Source: Hydrogenophilus thiooxidans
Lineage (GTDB): Bacteria; Pseudomonadota; Gammaproteobacteria; Burkholderiales; Rhodocyclaceae
Reading direction: 5' to 3'
NCBI RefSeq assembly: GCF_019049855.1
Contig: NZ_JAHLSY010000003.1
Span: forward strand, 1-64,000
Length of the DNA stretch: 64,000 nucleotides
Shown here: positions 8,451-17,884 of the stretch, piece after piece
Position numbering within the stretch: the stretch's first letter is position 1
Layout: every line of letters starts with the position of its first letter
Position numbers and translations under genes: made by a program
The notes under the pieces: generated by a model
Seen by the model: only the letters and a program-made list of their open reading frames with translations
What the model was told of the DNA's origin: nothing
The model's database searches: none

Positions 8451-9499
8451 CCCTTCGCCCCGCCCTGATAGAACGTTTTCGGGTCGGGGGCGCGCAGCGC
8501 TCTACCGGTACGGAACTTCTCGACCAAATCGGGGTTGCTCAGGTAGAGCGCCCCATACGCGACCGCATCGGCCAGGCCATCGTGAATCCATTGGTTACCG
8601 GTATCGCGATCCGCACCGTGGTTCGCGACGAACACGCCCGGCCACCGCTTCTTGAGCGTAAGCGGCTCGAAAAATGGCCCTGCTTTCCCCGGTTGGTCGA
8701 TTCCCATGCGTGTCACATGCAGGTAAGCAAGTGGCCACGCTTGCACCATTTCGACCACCCGGGTAAACGTCGCTTCGGGGTTGGAGTCGGACATCGAATT
8801 GAACGGCTGAACGGGGGAGAGCCGCAAACCGACACGATCTGCTCCAACCGCCTGCACGACGGCGTCGAGCACTTCCATCAGGAAACGGGCGCGGTTTTCG
8901 ATCGACCCCCCGTACCGATCGGTGCGGTGGTTGCTGCCGTCCCGCAAGAACTGGTCGATGAGGTAGCCATTCGCGCCATGGACCTCGACACCGTCGAAAC
9001 CCACCGCGATCGCGCGCCGCGCTGCGTCGGCAAACTGCTGAACGATTCCGGGGATTTCGTCCGTTTCGAGCGCGCGCGGTGTGACGAACGGTTTAGGCCC
9101 TTCGTAGGTGTAGACCGTCCCTTCAGGCGCAATCGCTGACGGGGCAATCGGCAACGCCCCGTTGGGTTGCAAATCGGGATGGGAGACCCGGCCCACGTGC
9201 CAAATTTGACAATAGATTCGGCCGCCGGCGCGATGGACCGCTTCGGTTACGTGCTGCCACGCCGCTTGCTGGCGGTCGTTCCAAATCCCCGGGGTATAGA
9301 TGTAGCCAATCCCTTCGGGCGCGACCGCGGTCGCTTCGGTGATGATCAACCCGCTTGATGCGCGCTGCGCATAGTATTCCGCCATGATCGGAGTCGGCGT
9401 ACCATCACGTTCCGCACGACACCGCGTCATCGGTGCCATCAGAATCCGATTGGGCAGGGTCAAACGCCCCATCTGGAGCGGGGTAAAGAGATCGGCCAT
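8429..9499 (-). CDS. Old Yellow Enzyme-type alkene reductase
   Basis: This 356-residue FMN-dependent TIM-barrel oxidoreductase reduces activated C=C bonds of enones and nitro-compounds using NAD(P)H. The N-terminal FMN region reads LFTPLQMGRLTLPNRI, followed by APMTRCRA. The substrate-anion pair His/Asn is in VEVHGANGYLIDQFL, and the phosphate-binding SENR-type segment GGSIENRARF follows. It matches the NemA/classical OYE class in length. It is divergent from the methyltransferase gene with a 40-base gap. AGGAG lies just upstream of the ATG. Confidence 0.92.
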   Translation of the reverse strand: MADLFTPLQMGRLTLPNRILMAPMTRCRAERDGTPTPIMAEYYAQRASSGLIITEATAVAPEGIGYIYTPGIWNDRQQAAWQHVTEAVHRAGGRIYCQIWHVGRVSHPDLQPNGALPIAPSAIAPEGTVYTYEGPKPFVTPRALETDEIPGIVQQFADAARRAIAVGFDGVEVHGANGYLIDQFLRDGSNHRTDRYGGSIENRARFLMEVLDAVVQAVGADRVGLRLSPVQPFNSMSDSNPEATFTRVVEMVQAWPLAYLHVTRMGIDQPGKAGPFFEPLTLKKRWPGVFVANHGADRDTGNQWIHDGLADAVAYGALYLSNPDLVEKFRTGRALRAPDPKTFYQGGAKGYTEFDD

Positions 9500-9539
9500 C
9501 GTCTGCTCCTTTCTTTTAGTGACTTGTTGGTTATTAACA

Positions 9540-10847
9540 ATGGATCATCTTAAACCAGAACCTCCAAACAGTCAATCCGCCGCTGTGTCCAAACAAGCGC
9601 TTTTGGGGCAATTTTTCACGCCGCCCAATGTGGCGCGATTGATCGCGTCCTTGGTCACTCCACGTGGTCCGGTTCTTGAACCGGCGGCTGGTGATGGCGC
9701 GATTCTGCGTGCGCTCAGAGAACGCTTTGGCGCCACGCCCTTGGCGATCGTCGCGGTGGAAAGAGACCCCGCCGTTGCGCTACCGGGCACGCACCTTGCC
9801 AATTTTTTCGCTTGGGAACCCGAAGCGACGTTTGCGACCATCGTCGGTAATCCCCCGTACGTTCGTGGACAATGGATCGATAAGACCACACGCAAATTGT
9901 GGCGATCCCTGAGCGACCAGTTCGCGTTGCCCAAACTCGACGCCCGCGCCAACCTTTACCTCTATTTCATTGCCGAGGGAGTCCGCCGGCTACGCCCGGG
10001 GGGCGAACTGATTTTCATCACCCCACGCGATTGGCTCAAAGCCACCGCGGCAGTGCCGCTCAACCGCTGGCTCTTTGCGCAAGGAACGATCACCCACCTC
10101 ATCGGGCTGGGTGACGCGCGGATCTTTGCCGACGCCCTCCCGAACTGTCAGATTTTTCGTTATGTAAAAAACGACTTTTCCCGCCGCACTCTGGTCGCTA
10201 CCGTCAAAGGCGGTGATCCCATACCCGACGACGCGGCACGACTCACCTGGGAGCTGCGCCACTTCACCGAGTGCGCTGGCCACCTGTTGTTCCTTTCGGA
10301 TCACCATCCGTTTCGCCTCAACCAGATCGCCTCGGTCAAAGTGGGGGCGGTTTCGGGTGCCGACGCGATTTTCGCGAATCCTCGCTATGCCAACCGCGAA
10401 TTCGTCTATTCGGCTACGGTGCGCACCGGAAAGACGCGGCGCATGTTCTGGCCGGACCCGGCTGCCCCTGCACCGTGGTTACTCGAACACAAAACGCGGT
10501 TGATCAACCGCCGGGTACGCCGCTTCGACGAAAGCAATTGGTGGCATTGGGGGCGGAGCCACCCTCAGACCGACGCGCCACGCGTCTATGTCAATACCAA
10601 AACCCGTGCCCCAAAACCCTTTTTCCTCCACCCCTGCCGCGACTTCGAGGGTTCCGTGTTGGCGCTATTTCCCCATGACACCACCGTCGATCTGGAAGCG
10701 CTGTGCGCTGCGCTGAATCGTGTCGCTTGGGAAGCGCTCGGTTTCGTCTGCGACGGCCGTTATCTTTTCACGCAACGATCACTGGAAAATGCGCCACTTC
10801 CGGAGTGGTTCGCGCCTTTTATTCCGCAGGCAGCTCAGGATTCGTAA
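9540..10847 (+). CDS. TaqI-type N6-adenine DNA methyltransferase, apparently orphan
   Basis: This 435-residue SAM-dependent methyltransferase is close in size to M.TaqI (about 420). The order is QFFTPPNVARLIASL, motif I VLEPAAGDGAIL (residues 45-56), an acidic ribose-binding VAVERDP, and catalytic motif IV GNPPY (103-107). The C-terminal half, rich in Trp and Arg, would be the target-recognition domain. NPPY is characteristic of enzymes that methylate the exocyclic amine of adenine in DNA. No restriction endonuclease gene lies beside it: neighbours are an OYE and rmuC, so it may be an epigenetic orphan or a remnant of a lost system. The ATG at 9540 has only a weak purine stretch upstream. Confidence 0.82.
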   Translation: MDHLKPEPPNSQSAAVSKQALLGQFFTPPNVARLIASLVTPRGPVLEPAAGDGAILRALRERFGATPLAIVAVERDPAVALPGTHLANFFAWEPEATFATIVGNPPYVRGQWIDKTTRKLWRSLSDQFALPKLDARANLYLYFIAEGVRRLRPGGELIFITPRDWLKATAAVPLNRWLFAQGTITHLIGLGDARIFADALPNCQIFRYVKNDFSRRTLVATVKGGDPIPDDAARLTWELRHFTECAGHLLFLSDHHPFRLNQIASVKVGAVSGADAIFANPRYANREFVYSATVRTGKTRRMFWPDPAAPAPWLLEHKTRLINRRVRRFDESNWWHWGRSHPQTDAPRVYVNTKTRAPKPFFLHPCRDFEGSVLALFPHDTTVDLEALCAALNRVAWEALGFVCDGRYLFTQRSLENAPLPEWFAPFIPQAAQDS

Positions 10848-12306
10848 CCGATAAGCGCTGTGTGAGATCGGCTTCTTCTTCGCACTCTGCCGCTTGCTCG
10901 GACCACGCCTCGGGAACCGTTTTCTTCGGTTTCACCCCCAGCGCTTTCAATTGCTCCGCTTGCCAGACAAGGCTACCACGGCCGCTCACCAGCCGTTTTT
11001 CGGCCGTTTCGAATGCCCGGTTCGCTTGCGCCAAGCGTTGCTTGACCTCGGTCATCGCGTCGAGAAAACCGACCAATTTGTCGTAGAGTTCCGCGCCGCG
11101 CTGCGCGATCTCCTGCGCGTTGCGGCTTTGCGCCTCTTGCCGCCACAAGTGTTCGACGGTGCGCAGCACGAAGAGCAGCGTCGAAGGGCTCGTGAGCAAG
11201 ACGTTTTTGTCCCAGGCTTCGGCAAAGAGCGTTGGCGCCCGCTCCAACGCGGCGAGAAACGCCGGTTCGACCGCGACGAACAGGACGACGAAATCGAGCG
11301 TCTTACCAGGAAAGAGCGCAGGATAGTGGCGTTTCGCAAGGCCGTCGATGTGGCGCCGGATCGACGCGACGTGCGCGTTCAGTGCCCGTTCGCGCGCCGC
11401 ATCTTCGGTTGCGGCGACGGCTTCGGTATAGGCAGTGAGCGACACTTTGGCGTCGATCACCAATACCCGATCGCCCGGCAGTTGCACCACCATGTCTGGC
11501 CGCAACCGTTCGCCGTCGACGGTGTGGCTCACCTGGGTGAAGTATTCGCGCCCTTCATGGAGTCCGGTCAATTCCAAAAGCCGTTCGAGCACGATCTCTC
11601 CCCATGCCCCTTGCGTCTGCTGCGTACCTTTCAACGCGTGGGTGAGTTGCCGCGCCTCTTCGGAAAGGGTCTGGTTGAGGCGCATCAGCTGCCGCACCTG
11701 CTCGGCGATTGCGGCGCGGTCCTTGCTTTCGGTGACGTAGATCTCTTCCACTTTTTGGCGAAATCCGTCCAACCGTTCGCGCAAGGGGTTCAAAAGCGCG
11801 CTCAACTGCTCTTGGTTGAGCGCCGTAAAACGCTGGCTCTTCTCTTCGAAGAGCTGGTGCGCGATCGTCTGGAACTCACGAGTAAGGGTTTCGCGTGCCG
11901 ACTCCAAGAGCGCCAATTTTTCGCGCCATGCGGCGTCACGCTCGGCTTCGAGCGCGTCACGCGCCGCAAGCGCCTTTTGGTGCTGCTCTTCACGAGCGGC
12001 GAGCTCCATCCGATGGCGTTCGGTCAATGCCGCCAACATTTGCTGGTGTTGCTTTTCGAGCGCTTCGAGCGCTTCCCGGTGGCGCGCCCGCTCCGCTTCG
12101 AGCTTTTGCTGAAGCTCGCTGCGCGCCGCAGCCAATTCGGCCTCCAGGCGGGCCGCTTGCGCCAACAGGGTGGCGCGCGCGTCTGCCCAATTCTGCGCGT
12201 CATCGAAGTAGCGTTGACGCCAAATCATGCTTTGACGCCAACCCCAACCCGCCGCGACCAATGCTGCGACCCCAACAATCCACCCGATGATACTTTCACC
12301 CGCCAT
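10819..12306 (-). CDS. rmuC: RmuC-family DNA recombination protein
   Basis: This 495-residue protein has an N-terminal membrane helix (about residues 5-24) and a long Ala/Glu/Arg-rich coiled coil (about 35-215). The conserved RmuC domain follows, with WGEIVLERLLELTGL, RPDMVVQLPGDRVLVIDAKV and FVAVEPAFLAAL. RmuC limits recombination at inverted repeats in E. coli. The GDRVLVIDAKVS strand resembles a PD-(D/E)XK nuclease core. Its end overlaps the methyltransferase end by 29 bases, so the two genes converge tightly. Confidence 0.92.
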   Translation of the reverse strand: MAGESIIGWIVGVAALVAAGWGWRQSMIWRQRYFDDAQNWADARATLLAQAARLEAELAAARSELQQKLEAERARHREALEALEKQHQQMLAALTERHRMELAAREEQHQKALAARDALEAERDAAWREKLALLESARETLTREFQTIAHQLFEEKSQRFTALNQEQLSALLNPLRERLDGFRQKVEEIYVTESKDRAAIAEQVRQLMRLNQTLSEEARQLTHALKGTQQTQGAWGEIVLERLLELTGLHEGREYFTQVSHTVDGERLRPDMVVQLPGDRVLVIDAKVSLTAYTEAVAATEDAARERALNAHVASIRRHIDGLAKRHYPALFPGKTLDFVVLFVAVEPAFLAALERAPTLFAEAWDKNVLLTSPSTLLFVLRTVEHLWRQEAQSRNAQEIAQRGAELYDKLVGFLDAMTEVKQRLAQANRAFETAEKRLVSGRGSLVWQAEQLKALGVKPKKTVPEAWSEQAAECEEEADLTQRLSVTNPELPAE

Positions 12307-12308
12307 GC

Positions 12309-12343
12309 TTGTCTCTCGTCGATCAATACACTATGATATAGTG
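12309..12343 (+). promoter_or_regulatory. sigma-70-type promoter with a 15-bp palindrome over the -10
   Basis: TTGTCT at 12309-12314 and TATGAT at 12332-12337 are separated by the ideal 17 bases. The perfect palindrome CACTATGATATAGTG (12329-12343) covers the -10 box and runs to the expected start point near 12344. This is the layout of a repressor operator blocking RNA polymerase. It drives the DUF2892 gene at 12374; the regulator is not identified. Confidence 0.6.
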
Positions 12344-12373
12344 AGATTCCATAGAACCTGAAGGAGAACGACC

Positions 12374-12592
12374 ATGAAAACCAACGTGGGTGGCATCGAC
12401 AAAATCCTGCGCATTGCCGTAGGCGCAATTCTGCTCGTTCTGGCGATCATGGGAATCGGTACCCCGTGGACGTGGATTGGCGTTGTCCCGCTCGTCACCG
12501 GGCTGGTTGGATTCTGCCCCCTCTATACCATTCTGGGCATGAACACCTGTCCGGTCAAGCCGCAGCAAAACGAAGGCGGGAGCAACGGCTGA
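12374..12592 (+). CDS. DUF2892 membrane protein
   Basis: This 72-residue protein is made of a short polar N-terminus (KTNVGGIDKILRI) and two membrane helices. It ends with the family's GFCPLYTILGMNTC segment carrying two cysteines. DUF2892 also occurs as the membrane part of YgaP-type rhodaneses, and such stand-alone copies are often linked to sulfur or redox stress; its biochemical role is unknown. GAAGGAGA provides a strong ribosome binding site. It has its own promoter with an operator-like palindrome and is divergent from rmuC. Confidence 0.85.
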   Translation: MKTNVGGIDKILRIAVGAILLVLAIMGIGTPWTWIGVVPLVTGLVGFCPLYTILGMNTCPVKPQQNEGGSNG

Positions 12593-12600
12593 CCCCGCCG

Positions 12601-13413
12601 TTACGGCTCTGTTTGGACGCTTGTGCGTAACGGCACACGAGTCAAACGCACGAACGCGTCCACGGGCAGCGTTTCAGCGCGCGCGTTGGGGTCGATACCC
12701 AGCGCGCGTATCGTTTCACTATCGATCTCCCCTTTGAGCGCGTTGGCCAAGGTTTTACGCCGCTGTCCAAACGCCGTGCGCACCACCGTTTCGAACCGCT
12801 TCTCGTCGAGTTGCGGATAGGGGTCTGGCCGTAACGGTTCGAGCTTCACCACGCTCGAGACCACTTTCGGTACCGGCCAGAAAGCGCCGGGCGGCACGTC
12901 GAAACATTTCGTGACGCGAAAACGGCGCTGCACCATCACGCTCAACCGCCCGTAGGTTTTACTGCCTGGCTGCGCCGCGATCCGCTCGACCACCTCTTTC
13001 TGCAGCATCAAAACGAGCCGAACGATCTGTTCGTGAAAGCGCGCGAAGTGAAAAAGCAGCGGCGATGAGACGTTGTACGGCAAATTGCCGACGATCACCA
13101 AAAGCGCACCGAACGCGGCAAAATCGACTTGCAGTGCGTCCGACGCGACCACGTTGATCGGTGCACCCTGCGCCGCGCGTTCTTGCCAGTAGGCGGCCAG
13201 GTCGCGGTCGAGCTCGACCACCGTCAATCGCCCCCCCTGCTCTGCCACGACACGGCTGAGCGGTTCGGTGAGCGCACCCCGCCCCGGGCCGATTTCGATG
13301 ACCTTTTCGCCGGGTTGCGGCGCAATCGCAGCGACGATGCGCGCCACCACGTTGCGATCGCGCAGAAAGTTCTGGCCAAACCGCTTGCGAGGCGCGGGAA
13401 AAGATCGGTTCAT
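12601..13413 (-). CDS. rsmA: 16S rRNA (A1518/A1519-N6,N6)-dimethyltransferase
   Basis: This 270-residue enzyme dimethylates the two adjacent adenines in the loop of 16S rRNA helix 45 late in 30S assembly. The sequence shows [14 protein letters not shown] motif [16 protein letters not shown] and catalytic [11 protein letters not shown]. The RNA-binding C-terminus follows ([14 protein letters not shown]). It is the last gene of the lptD-surA-pdxA-rsmA group and overlaps pdxA by ATGA, so translation is probably coupled. Confidence 0.95.
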   Translation of the reverse strand: MNRSFPAPRKRFGQNFLRDRNVVARIVAAIAPQPGEKVIEIGPGRGALTEPLSRVVAEQGGRLTVVELDRDLAAYWQERAAQGAPINVVASDALQVDFAAFGALLVIVGNLPYNVSSPLLFHFARFHEQIVRLVLMLQKEVVERIAAQPGSKTYGRLSVMVQRRFRVTKCFDVPPGAFWPVPKVVSSVVKLEPLRPDPYPQLDEKRFETVVRTAFGQRRKTLANALKGEIDSETIRALGIDPNARAETLPVDAFVRLTRVPLRTSVQTEP

Positions 13414-14360
13414 TGCGCGAGTTCGGATGCCAGCGTTACGGCAGCAAACAAGCTACCGGGATCGGCAACCCCTTTTCCCGCAAGGTCGAGCGCAGTGCCG
13501 TGATCGACACTCGTGCGCACGAACGGCAACCCCAATGTGACATTGACCCCGGTGCCGAAGCTGGCGTATTTGAGCACCGCCAATCCTTGGTCGTGGTACA
13601 TCGCCAATTGGGCGTCAGACCCTGTGAGCACCCGTGGGGTAAACAGCGTATCGGCAGGAAGCGGCCCAACGAGGTCGAGTCCTTCTTCCCGCAACCGCGC
13701 GAGCGTAGGCGCGATCACTTCGACCTCTTCGCGCCCCAGATGCCCCCCTTCACCCGCGTGGGGGTTGAGCCCAGCAACCAAGATGCGTGGCGCACCGATC
13801 CGGAAACGATGGACAAGATCGTGGTGCAGGACCCGGATCACCGCTTCGAGCCGTTCTGCGGTGATAGCCGCTGGCACTTCGGCAAGCGGCAAATGGGTGG
13901 TAGCCAACGCCACGCGAAGGCCGCCCCCCACCAACATCATCACCACTTGGGTGACCTGAGCTTTTTCCATCAAATATTCGGTGTGGCCGGTAAAGGGGAT
14001 CCCCGCGTCGTTGATCACCCCTTTATGCACCGGCGCCGTGACGATGCCCGAGAATGCGCCCGCCAATGCGCCGTCGATCGCGCGATCCAGTGTGGCAAGG
14101 ACATAGGCAGCATTCGCGGGATCGAGCAGACCCGGCGTGACGGGTGCCACAAGCGGAACTGGCAGGATCGATAAGGGCACCCGCTTGTTCGGTTCGTATT
14201 CCGGCAACGTCACACCATAGCGCGCAAGCAATGCGGGATCTCCGATCAGCACCAACGGGTGCGGCCAGCGCCGTTCGACCAGCCGGGCACAGAGTTCCGG
14301 GCCGATGCCAGCCGGCTCTCCCAGCGTGATTGCCAACGGAGCGCGTGCGTTTTCGTTCAC
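13410..14360 (-). CDS. pdxA: 4-hydroxythreonine-4-phosphate dehydrogenase
   Basis: This 316-residue NAD-dependent, metal-dependent enzyme oxidises 4-phosphohydroxy-threonine in the DXP-dependent route to pyridoxal phosphate. Diagnostic stretches are [13 protein letters not shown] at the N-terminus and the three metal-ligand histidine regions: [23 protein letters not shown] and [12 protein letters not shown]. It overlaps surA upstream and rsmA downstream by four bases each, the usual coupled arrangement in Proteobacteria. Confidence 0.95.
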   Translation of the reverse strand: MNENARAPLAITLGEPAGIGPELCARLVERRWPHPLVLIGDPALLARYGVTLPEYEPNKRVPLSILPVPLVAPVTPGLLDPANAAYVLATLDRAIDGALAGAFSGIVTAPVHKGVINDAGIPFTGHTEYLMEKAQVTQVVMMLVGGGLRVALATTHLPLAEVPAAITAERLEAVIRVLHHDLVHRFRIGAPRILVAGLNPHAGEGGHLGREEVEVIAPTLARLREEGLDLVGPLPADTLFTPRVLTGSDAQLAMYHDQGLAVLKYASFGTGVNVTLGLPFVRTSVDHGTALDLAGKGVADPGSLFAAVTLASELAQ

Positions 14361-15349
14361 CGCGGTAAACCCTCACCAGTCGGTCGCTCGATCACTGCTT
14401 CGGCTTCGAGCGATTGGACGAACGCCTCATACGCCTGCTGCCGTTTCCGCTCGCGAAGTTTGTTGCGCGCGTAATTGCGGAACGCGTCGGGATCGTCGGC
14501 AAGCGGCCGCCGCGCCACCACCTGGATCAAATGCCATCCGAACCGCGTTTTCACCGGATCGGAAACCGCGCCGACCGGCAAGCGGTTCATTACCGTTTCG
14601 AATTCCGGGACGAAATCGCCCGGCAACACCCAACCCAGGTCACCGCCATTGGCGGCCGAGCCGTCTTCGGAATGGAGGCGCGCGAGTTCCGCGAAATCTT
14701 CACCGCGGGCCAACCGCTCTTTGAGCGCGACGAGGCGCGCTTTTGCCTCCTCGTCCGTGAGGGTCGCCCCCGTTTTGTGCAGAATGTGGCGAACGTGGGT
14801 TTGCACGACGTTCGCCGCCTCTTCGGCAAAACGGCGTTTGAGGTCAGGAAACGCTGCGATGAAATGGTCGAGTTCAGCGTCACTGACGGTGTCGGACCCT
14901 TGCGTTACCCGCGCTTGCAACCGCTGCAACAGGATTTGCCGGCGGATCTCCTCTTGGAACGTGGCCCAAGAGATTCCGTCTTGCTGCAATGCGGCTTCCA
15001 GTTGCGTCCGGTCCATCCCATTGCGCGCCGCGATCGAAGCGATCGCGTCGTCCACTTCACGCGGTTCGACCTCGATCCCGAATCGCTTCGCCGCCTGCAA
15101 TTGAATACGCTCGACGATGAGCGACCGCAATGCTTCGTCGGCGATCTGTTGCGCAGGTGCCGCACGCCCTTGCTGGGCCAATTGGCGTTCGATCTGGGCG
15201 CGACGCCGTTCCAGTTGCAACGAGGTAACGGGTTCCCCATTGACGACGGCAACCACACCGATGGTATCCGTAGCCCACGCAGGCGGAAGCGCGACCATGA
15301 CGCTCGCCAAAACCCATCGGATCACCCAGATACCTACCCTTTTTTTCAT
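14357..15349 (-). CDS. surA: SurA-like periplasmic chaperone/peptidyl-prolyl isomerase with one parvulin domain
   Basis: This 330-residue protein has a signal peptide ending PAWA, then a SurA N-terminal domain ([17 protein letters not shown]). A single parvulin module lies at about residues 183-282 ([37 protein letters not shown]), followed by a C-terminal helix. E. coli SurA is about 430 residues with two parvulin modules, so one is missing here; the chaperone N- and C-parts remain. It should escort outer-membrane proteins such as the neighbouring LptD. It lies between lptD (9-base gap) and pdxA. Confidence 0.88.
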   Translation of the reverse strand: MKKRVGIWVIRWVLASVMVALPPAWATDTIGVVAVVNGEPVTSLQLERRRAQIERQLAQQGRAAPAQQIADEALRSLIVERIQLQAAKRFGIEVEPREVDDAIASIAARNGMDRTQLEAALQQDGISWATFQEEIRRQILLQRLQARVTQGSDTVSDAELDHFIAAFPDLKRRFAEEAANVVQTHVRHILHKTGATLTDEEAKARLVALKERLARGEDFAELARLHSEDGSAANGGDLGWVLPGDFVPEFETVMNRLPVGAVSDPVKTRFGWHLIQVVARRPLADDPDAFRNYARNKLRERKRQQAYEAFVQSLEAEAVIERPTGEGLPR

Positions 15350-15358
15350 TCGCTTCTC

Positions 15359-17821
15359 CTACCACCCCGACTCGAGCGACCGCTCCGGGCCGGTCGGCGC
15401 AATTCTGCCATAGCCCGGTACAGCTCGCCGCAGGAGCGTCCCCGGGTCGTTGCCCAAACTCCCTAACCCATTGAGTTCGAGTTGGAAAAAGATCGCTGTG
15501 TTGTTGCTGGAGCTCGAAAGCGCATAGCGATGCAGTACGACCCGGCCAACCCAGCAGCCGCCGTTGTATTCGAACCCAGCGAGCAGTTCCGTCCAGCGGT
15601 CTTCTTGCAGTGACCGGACGATGCGGCTCACCCCGTACCAGCGCGGCGCAAGTGGCCATTGCCCCGAAAGCGCCACTTCCTCCAGCTGATCGCGCGTGTA
15701 CCGGTAGTCGAAGCCGGCTACCTTCGCTGGCCCTGCCTCATAACGCACCGCGGCGTTGAAACGGCGGTTCACTCCTTCGTCGGGATCGTATTGCCAAAAG
15801 CCTTTGGTCCGCCAGCGCGCGAAAGGCTGCCAGACCACTTCCGCGAGCAGGTCGGTCGGCCGGTTACTCCACGGCGCCTCTCCGGGGAGCAATACTTTGG
15901 GATCGTCACGGTAAAAACGCTGCGCAAGCGACGCACGGATCCGTTCTCTACCCGTTTCGGGCTCCAGCAACCGCGACGTGACCGCCACCGTGACACTGTG
16001 ACCGTCCGCAACGCGATCATACCCCGTATAAGGGTTCATCATGAAGAGCTGGGCAAAGCCAAAACCGTACCGATCGGTATCAAAAAGGGGAAAATCGGAC
16101 TGATCGCGATAGGGCGCGTAGCGGTAAAAGAGGCGAGGCTCCAGCGTTTGCAACCAGTTGCGGCCAAAAAGCGTCCAGTCGCGTTCGAACGCCATCTGCG
16201 CATCGAGCGCAACGATCGGCAACGCGCGCGAAAGGGTCGTTCGCCCGCCGACAACCGCAGGTTGATCGAGGGAATAGTGGCTAAGGTGCGCTTGCACGCG
16301 CGGTTCCACCGACCACCATTCGGTTGCGATGGGCAGACGCCACTCGGGGGTCGCCACCCAGCGCGTCCCTTCGGTCCAATAGAGTCCCGTAGAAGAGAGC
16401 GACCCCACATTCGGGTGGCGGAACTGCGTCACCTGCCCCGAAAAGGTCACGGTGCCAAAGCGCCCGGCATTGCCCAACGCGACGGGTGCCGACCAGAGCC
16501 GCCACTGTGGCAGCAACCGGTAGGGCGTTTCGATGGTGCGATCGAGCGTTTGATACTGCTGCACCAGCAGTTGCGAACCCCACCCCTCGCCGTGGTACCA
16601 GAGCGAACCTTGCCGCAGCAGATGAACCGTTGAAGAAAGGCTCAGGCTGTTGCTCAAATCTTTGAAGTAGTCCCGGTCGCCCACCGCGTTGTAGTCGACC
16701 GTACCGTAGAGCTGGTCAGTGAAACGCTGCTCATGCCGCCAGATTCCCAGCGCGCGCGTTCGCCCCGCTTCGCGGTCGCTCGGCAACACCTCCGCTTCGA
16801 GCGTTCCGCGCATCGATTCGGTCAGATAACGGAATTGACTGCCCAACTGCAGCCCGCGGCGGCTATAGATTCGTGGCGTCAGCGTCAGGTCGTAATTCGG
16901 TGCCAGGTTGAAATAGTAAGGCACCGCAACCTGTACCCCGGCCCGGCTCGACACCCCGAACGAGGGGACGAGCCAGCCCGATTTCCGCTCCTTCGAAAGC
17001 GGAAACTCCAACCACGGCAGCGCCACAAGCGTGGTATCGCCGAAACGCAACCGCGCATCCTGCGCATAGCCGACGTTGGTATTGCGATCCAGTGTGATGC
17101 GATCGGCTTGGAGATACCAGTCGGGGTCCGGCGCCGCACAGGTGGTCCAACTTCCCCTTTCGATTCGATATTGGTTTGCGCCTTCGAAATAGACCGCTTG
17201 CGCTGCGCCGTGGGCGTCGGTTGCGTGCGGGTTTTTTTCCGACGGGGTGAAAAAGTAGCGCGGCTGCTGGAAGACCCCCGTCTTGTTCGCCAAAGTGTAG
17301 TGCGCTTCGGGACCGGTCACCCGAACCCCCAGGGCGCGATCCTCCAGGGTTACTGCACCCGTTGCGGTCACAGTTTCCGAGGGTTCGTCGTAGGTGAGCC
17401 GTTCGGCACGCACGAACTGCCCATCCCGCGCAACGACGACATCCCCTTCTGCGACCAATGTTTTACCCCGTTCGCCGCGAATGCGATCGGCCTCGACCAC
17501 CGTGCCAGCCGGCAAAAACGGCAGATCGCGCTCACTGACCCGCTGCGCAGACGTTGCCGACGTCAGTGGCACCGGGACTTCAGACTCGCGGTTCGGGTTC
17601 GCGGCATCCTTCGGCGCTGCGTCATGAGGCAGAACGGGCGCTTGCTGAGGCGGAACCGCCGAAGGAGAACCCAGCAGAGAAGGATCGACTTCGAACGGAG
17701 GCAGCCCTTCCCCCCAAGTCCATGAGGAAAACCCCATCACCGCCAACCACGCGACAATAGGACGCAACCGCAGTCGCGGTCGCCTGCCGCGACGTCCATT
17801 CGAATCAAGTACGAAAGTCAC
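15359..17821 (-). CDS. lptD: LPS-assembly outer-membrane protein LptD
   Basis: This beta-barrel protein of about 820 residues inserts lipopolysaccharide into the outer leaflet together with LptE. After a hydrophobic signal segment (RLRLRPIVAWLAVMG), the periplasmic OstA-type domain begins near EADRIRGERGKTLVAEGDVV. The barrel domain follows, with the typical KERKSGWLVPSFG and WYHGEG stretches. I chose the GTG at 17821 because it puts the signal peptide about 25 residues in and sits about 28 bases after the predicted transcription start. No strong ribosome binding site is visible, so the start is uncertain. It leads the leftward lptD-surA-pdxA-rsmA group. Confidence 0.9.
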   Translation of the reverse strand: MTFVLDSNGRRGRRPRLRLRPIVAWLAVMGFSSWTWGEGLPPFEVDPSLLGSPSAVPPQQAPVLPHDAAPKDAANPNRESEVPVPLTSATSAQRVSERDLPFLPAGTVVEADRIRGERGKTLVAEGDVVVARDGQFVRAERLTYDEPSETVTATGAVTLEDRALGVRVTGPEAHYTLANKTGVFQQPRYFFTPSEKNPHATDAHGAAQAVYFEGANQYRIERGSWTTCAAPDPDWYLQADRITLDRNTNVGYAQDARLRFGDTTLVALPWLEFPLSKERKSGWLVPSFGVSSRAGVQVAVPYYFNLAPNYDLTLTPRIYSRRGLQLGSQFRYLTESMRGTLEAEVLPSDREAGRTRALGIWRHEQRFTDQLYGTVDYNAVGDRDYFKDLSNSLSLSSTVHLLRQGSLWYHGEGWGSQLLVQQYQTLDRTIETPYRLLPQWRLWSAPVALGNAGRFGTVTFSGQVTQFRHPNVGSLSSTGLYWTEGTRWVATPEWRLPIATEWWSVEPRVQAHLSHYSLDQPAVVGGRTTLSRALPIVALDAQMAFERDWTLFGRNWLQTLEPRLFYRYAPYRDQSDFPLFDTDRYGFGFAQLFMMNPYTGYDRVADGHSVTVAVTSRLLEPETGRERIRASLAQRFYRDDPKVLLPGEAPWSNRPTDLLAEVVWQPFARWRTKGFWQYDPDEGVNRRFNAAVRYEAGPAKVAGFDYRYTRDQLEEVALSGQWPLAPRWYGVSRIVRSLQEDRWTELLAGFEYNGGCWVGRVVLHRYALSSSSNNTAIFFQLELNGLGSLGNDPGTLLRRAVPGYGRIAPTGPERSLESGW

Positions 17822-17838
17822 TGGGCAATCAGTTCGGT

Positions 17839-17861
17839 TACAATCGTCTAGCGCGATTGTA
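17839..17861. promoter_or_regulatory. overlapping divergent -10 boxes in an inverted repeat (lptD / amgK)
   Basis: TACAATCG at 17839-17846 is matched in inversion by CGATTGTA at 17854-17861, giving a TACAAT -10 box on each strand. The rightward box predicts a start near 17851, ahead of amgK (17885). The leftward box predicts a start near 17849, ahead of lptD (17821). The -35 regions are weak on both sides. Two polymerases could not occupy the site at once, so the two operons may compete. Confidence 0.5.
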
Positions 17862-17884
17862 CACGAAAGGGTTTGGGCTGATCG

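Noticed and set aside
9384-9539. Extended N-terminus for the methyltransferase
   Set aside because: These residues are antisense of the OYE gene start; the ATG at 9540 gives the expected N-terminus.
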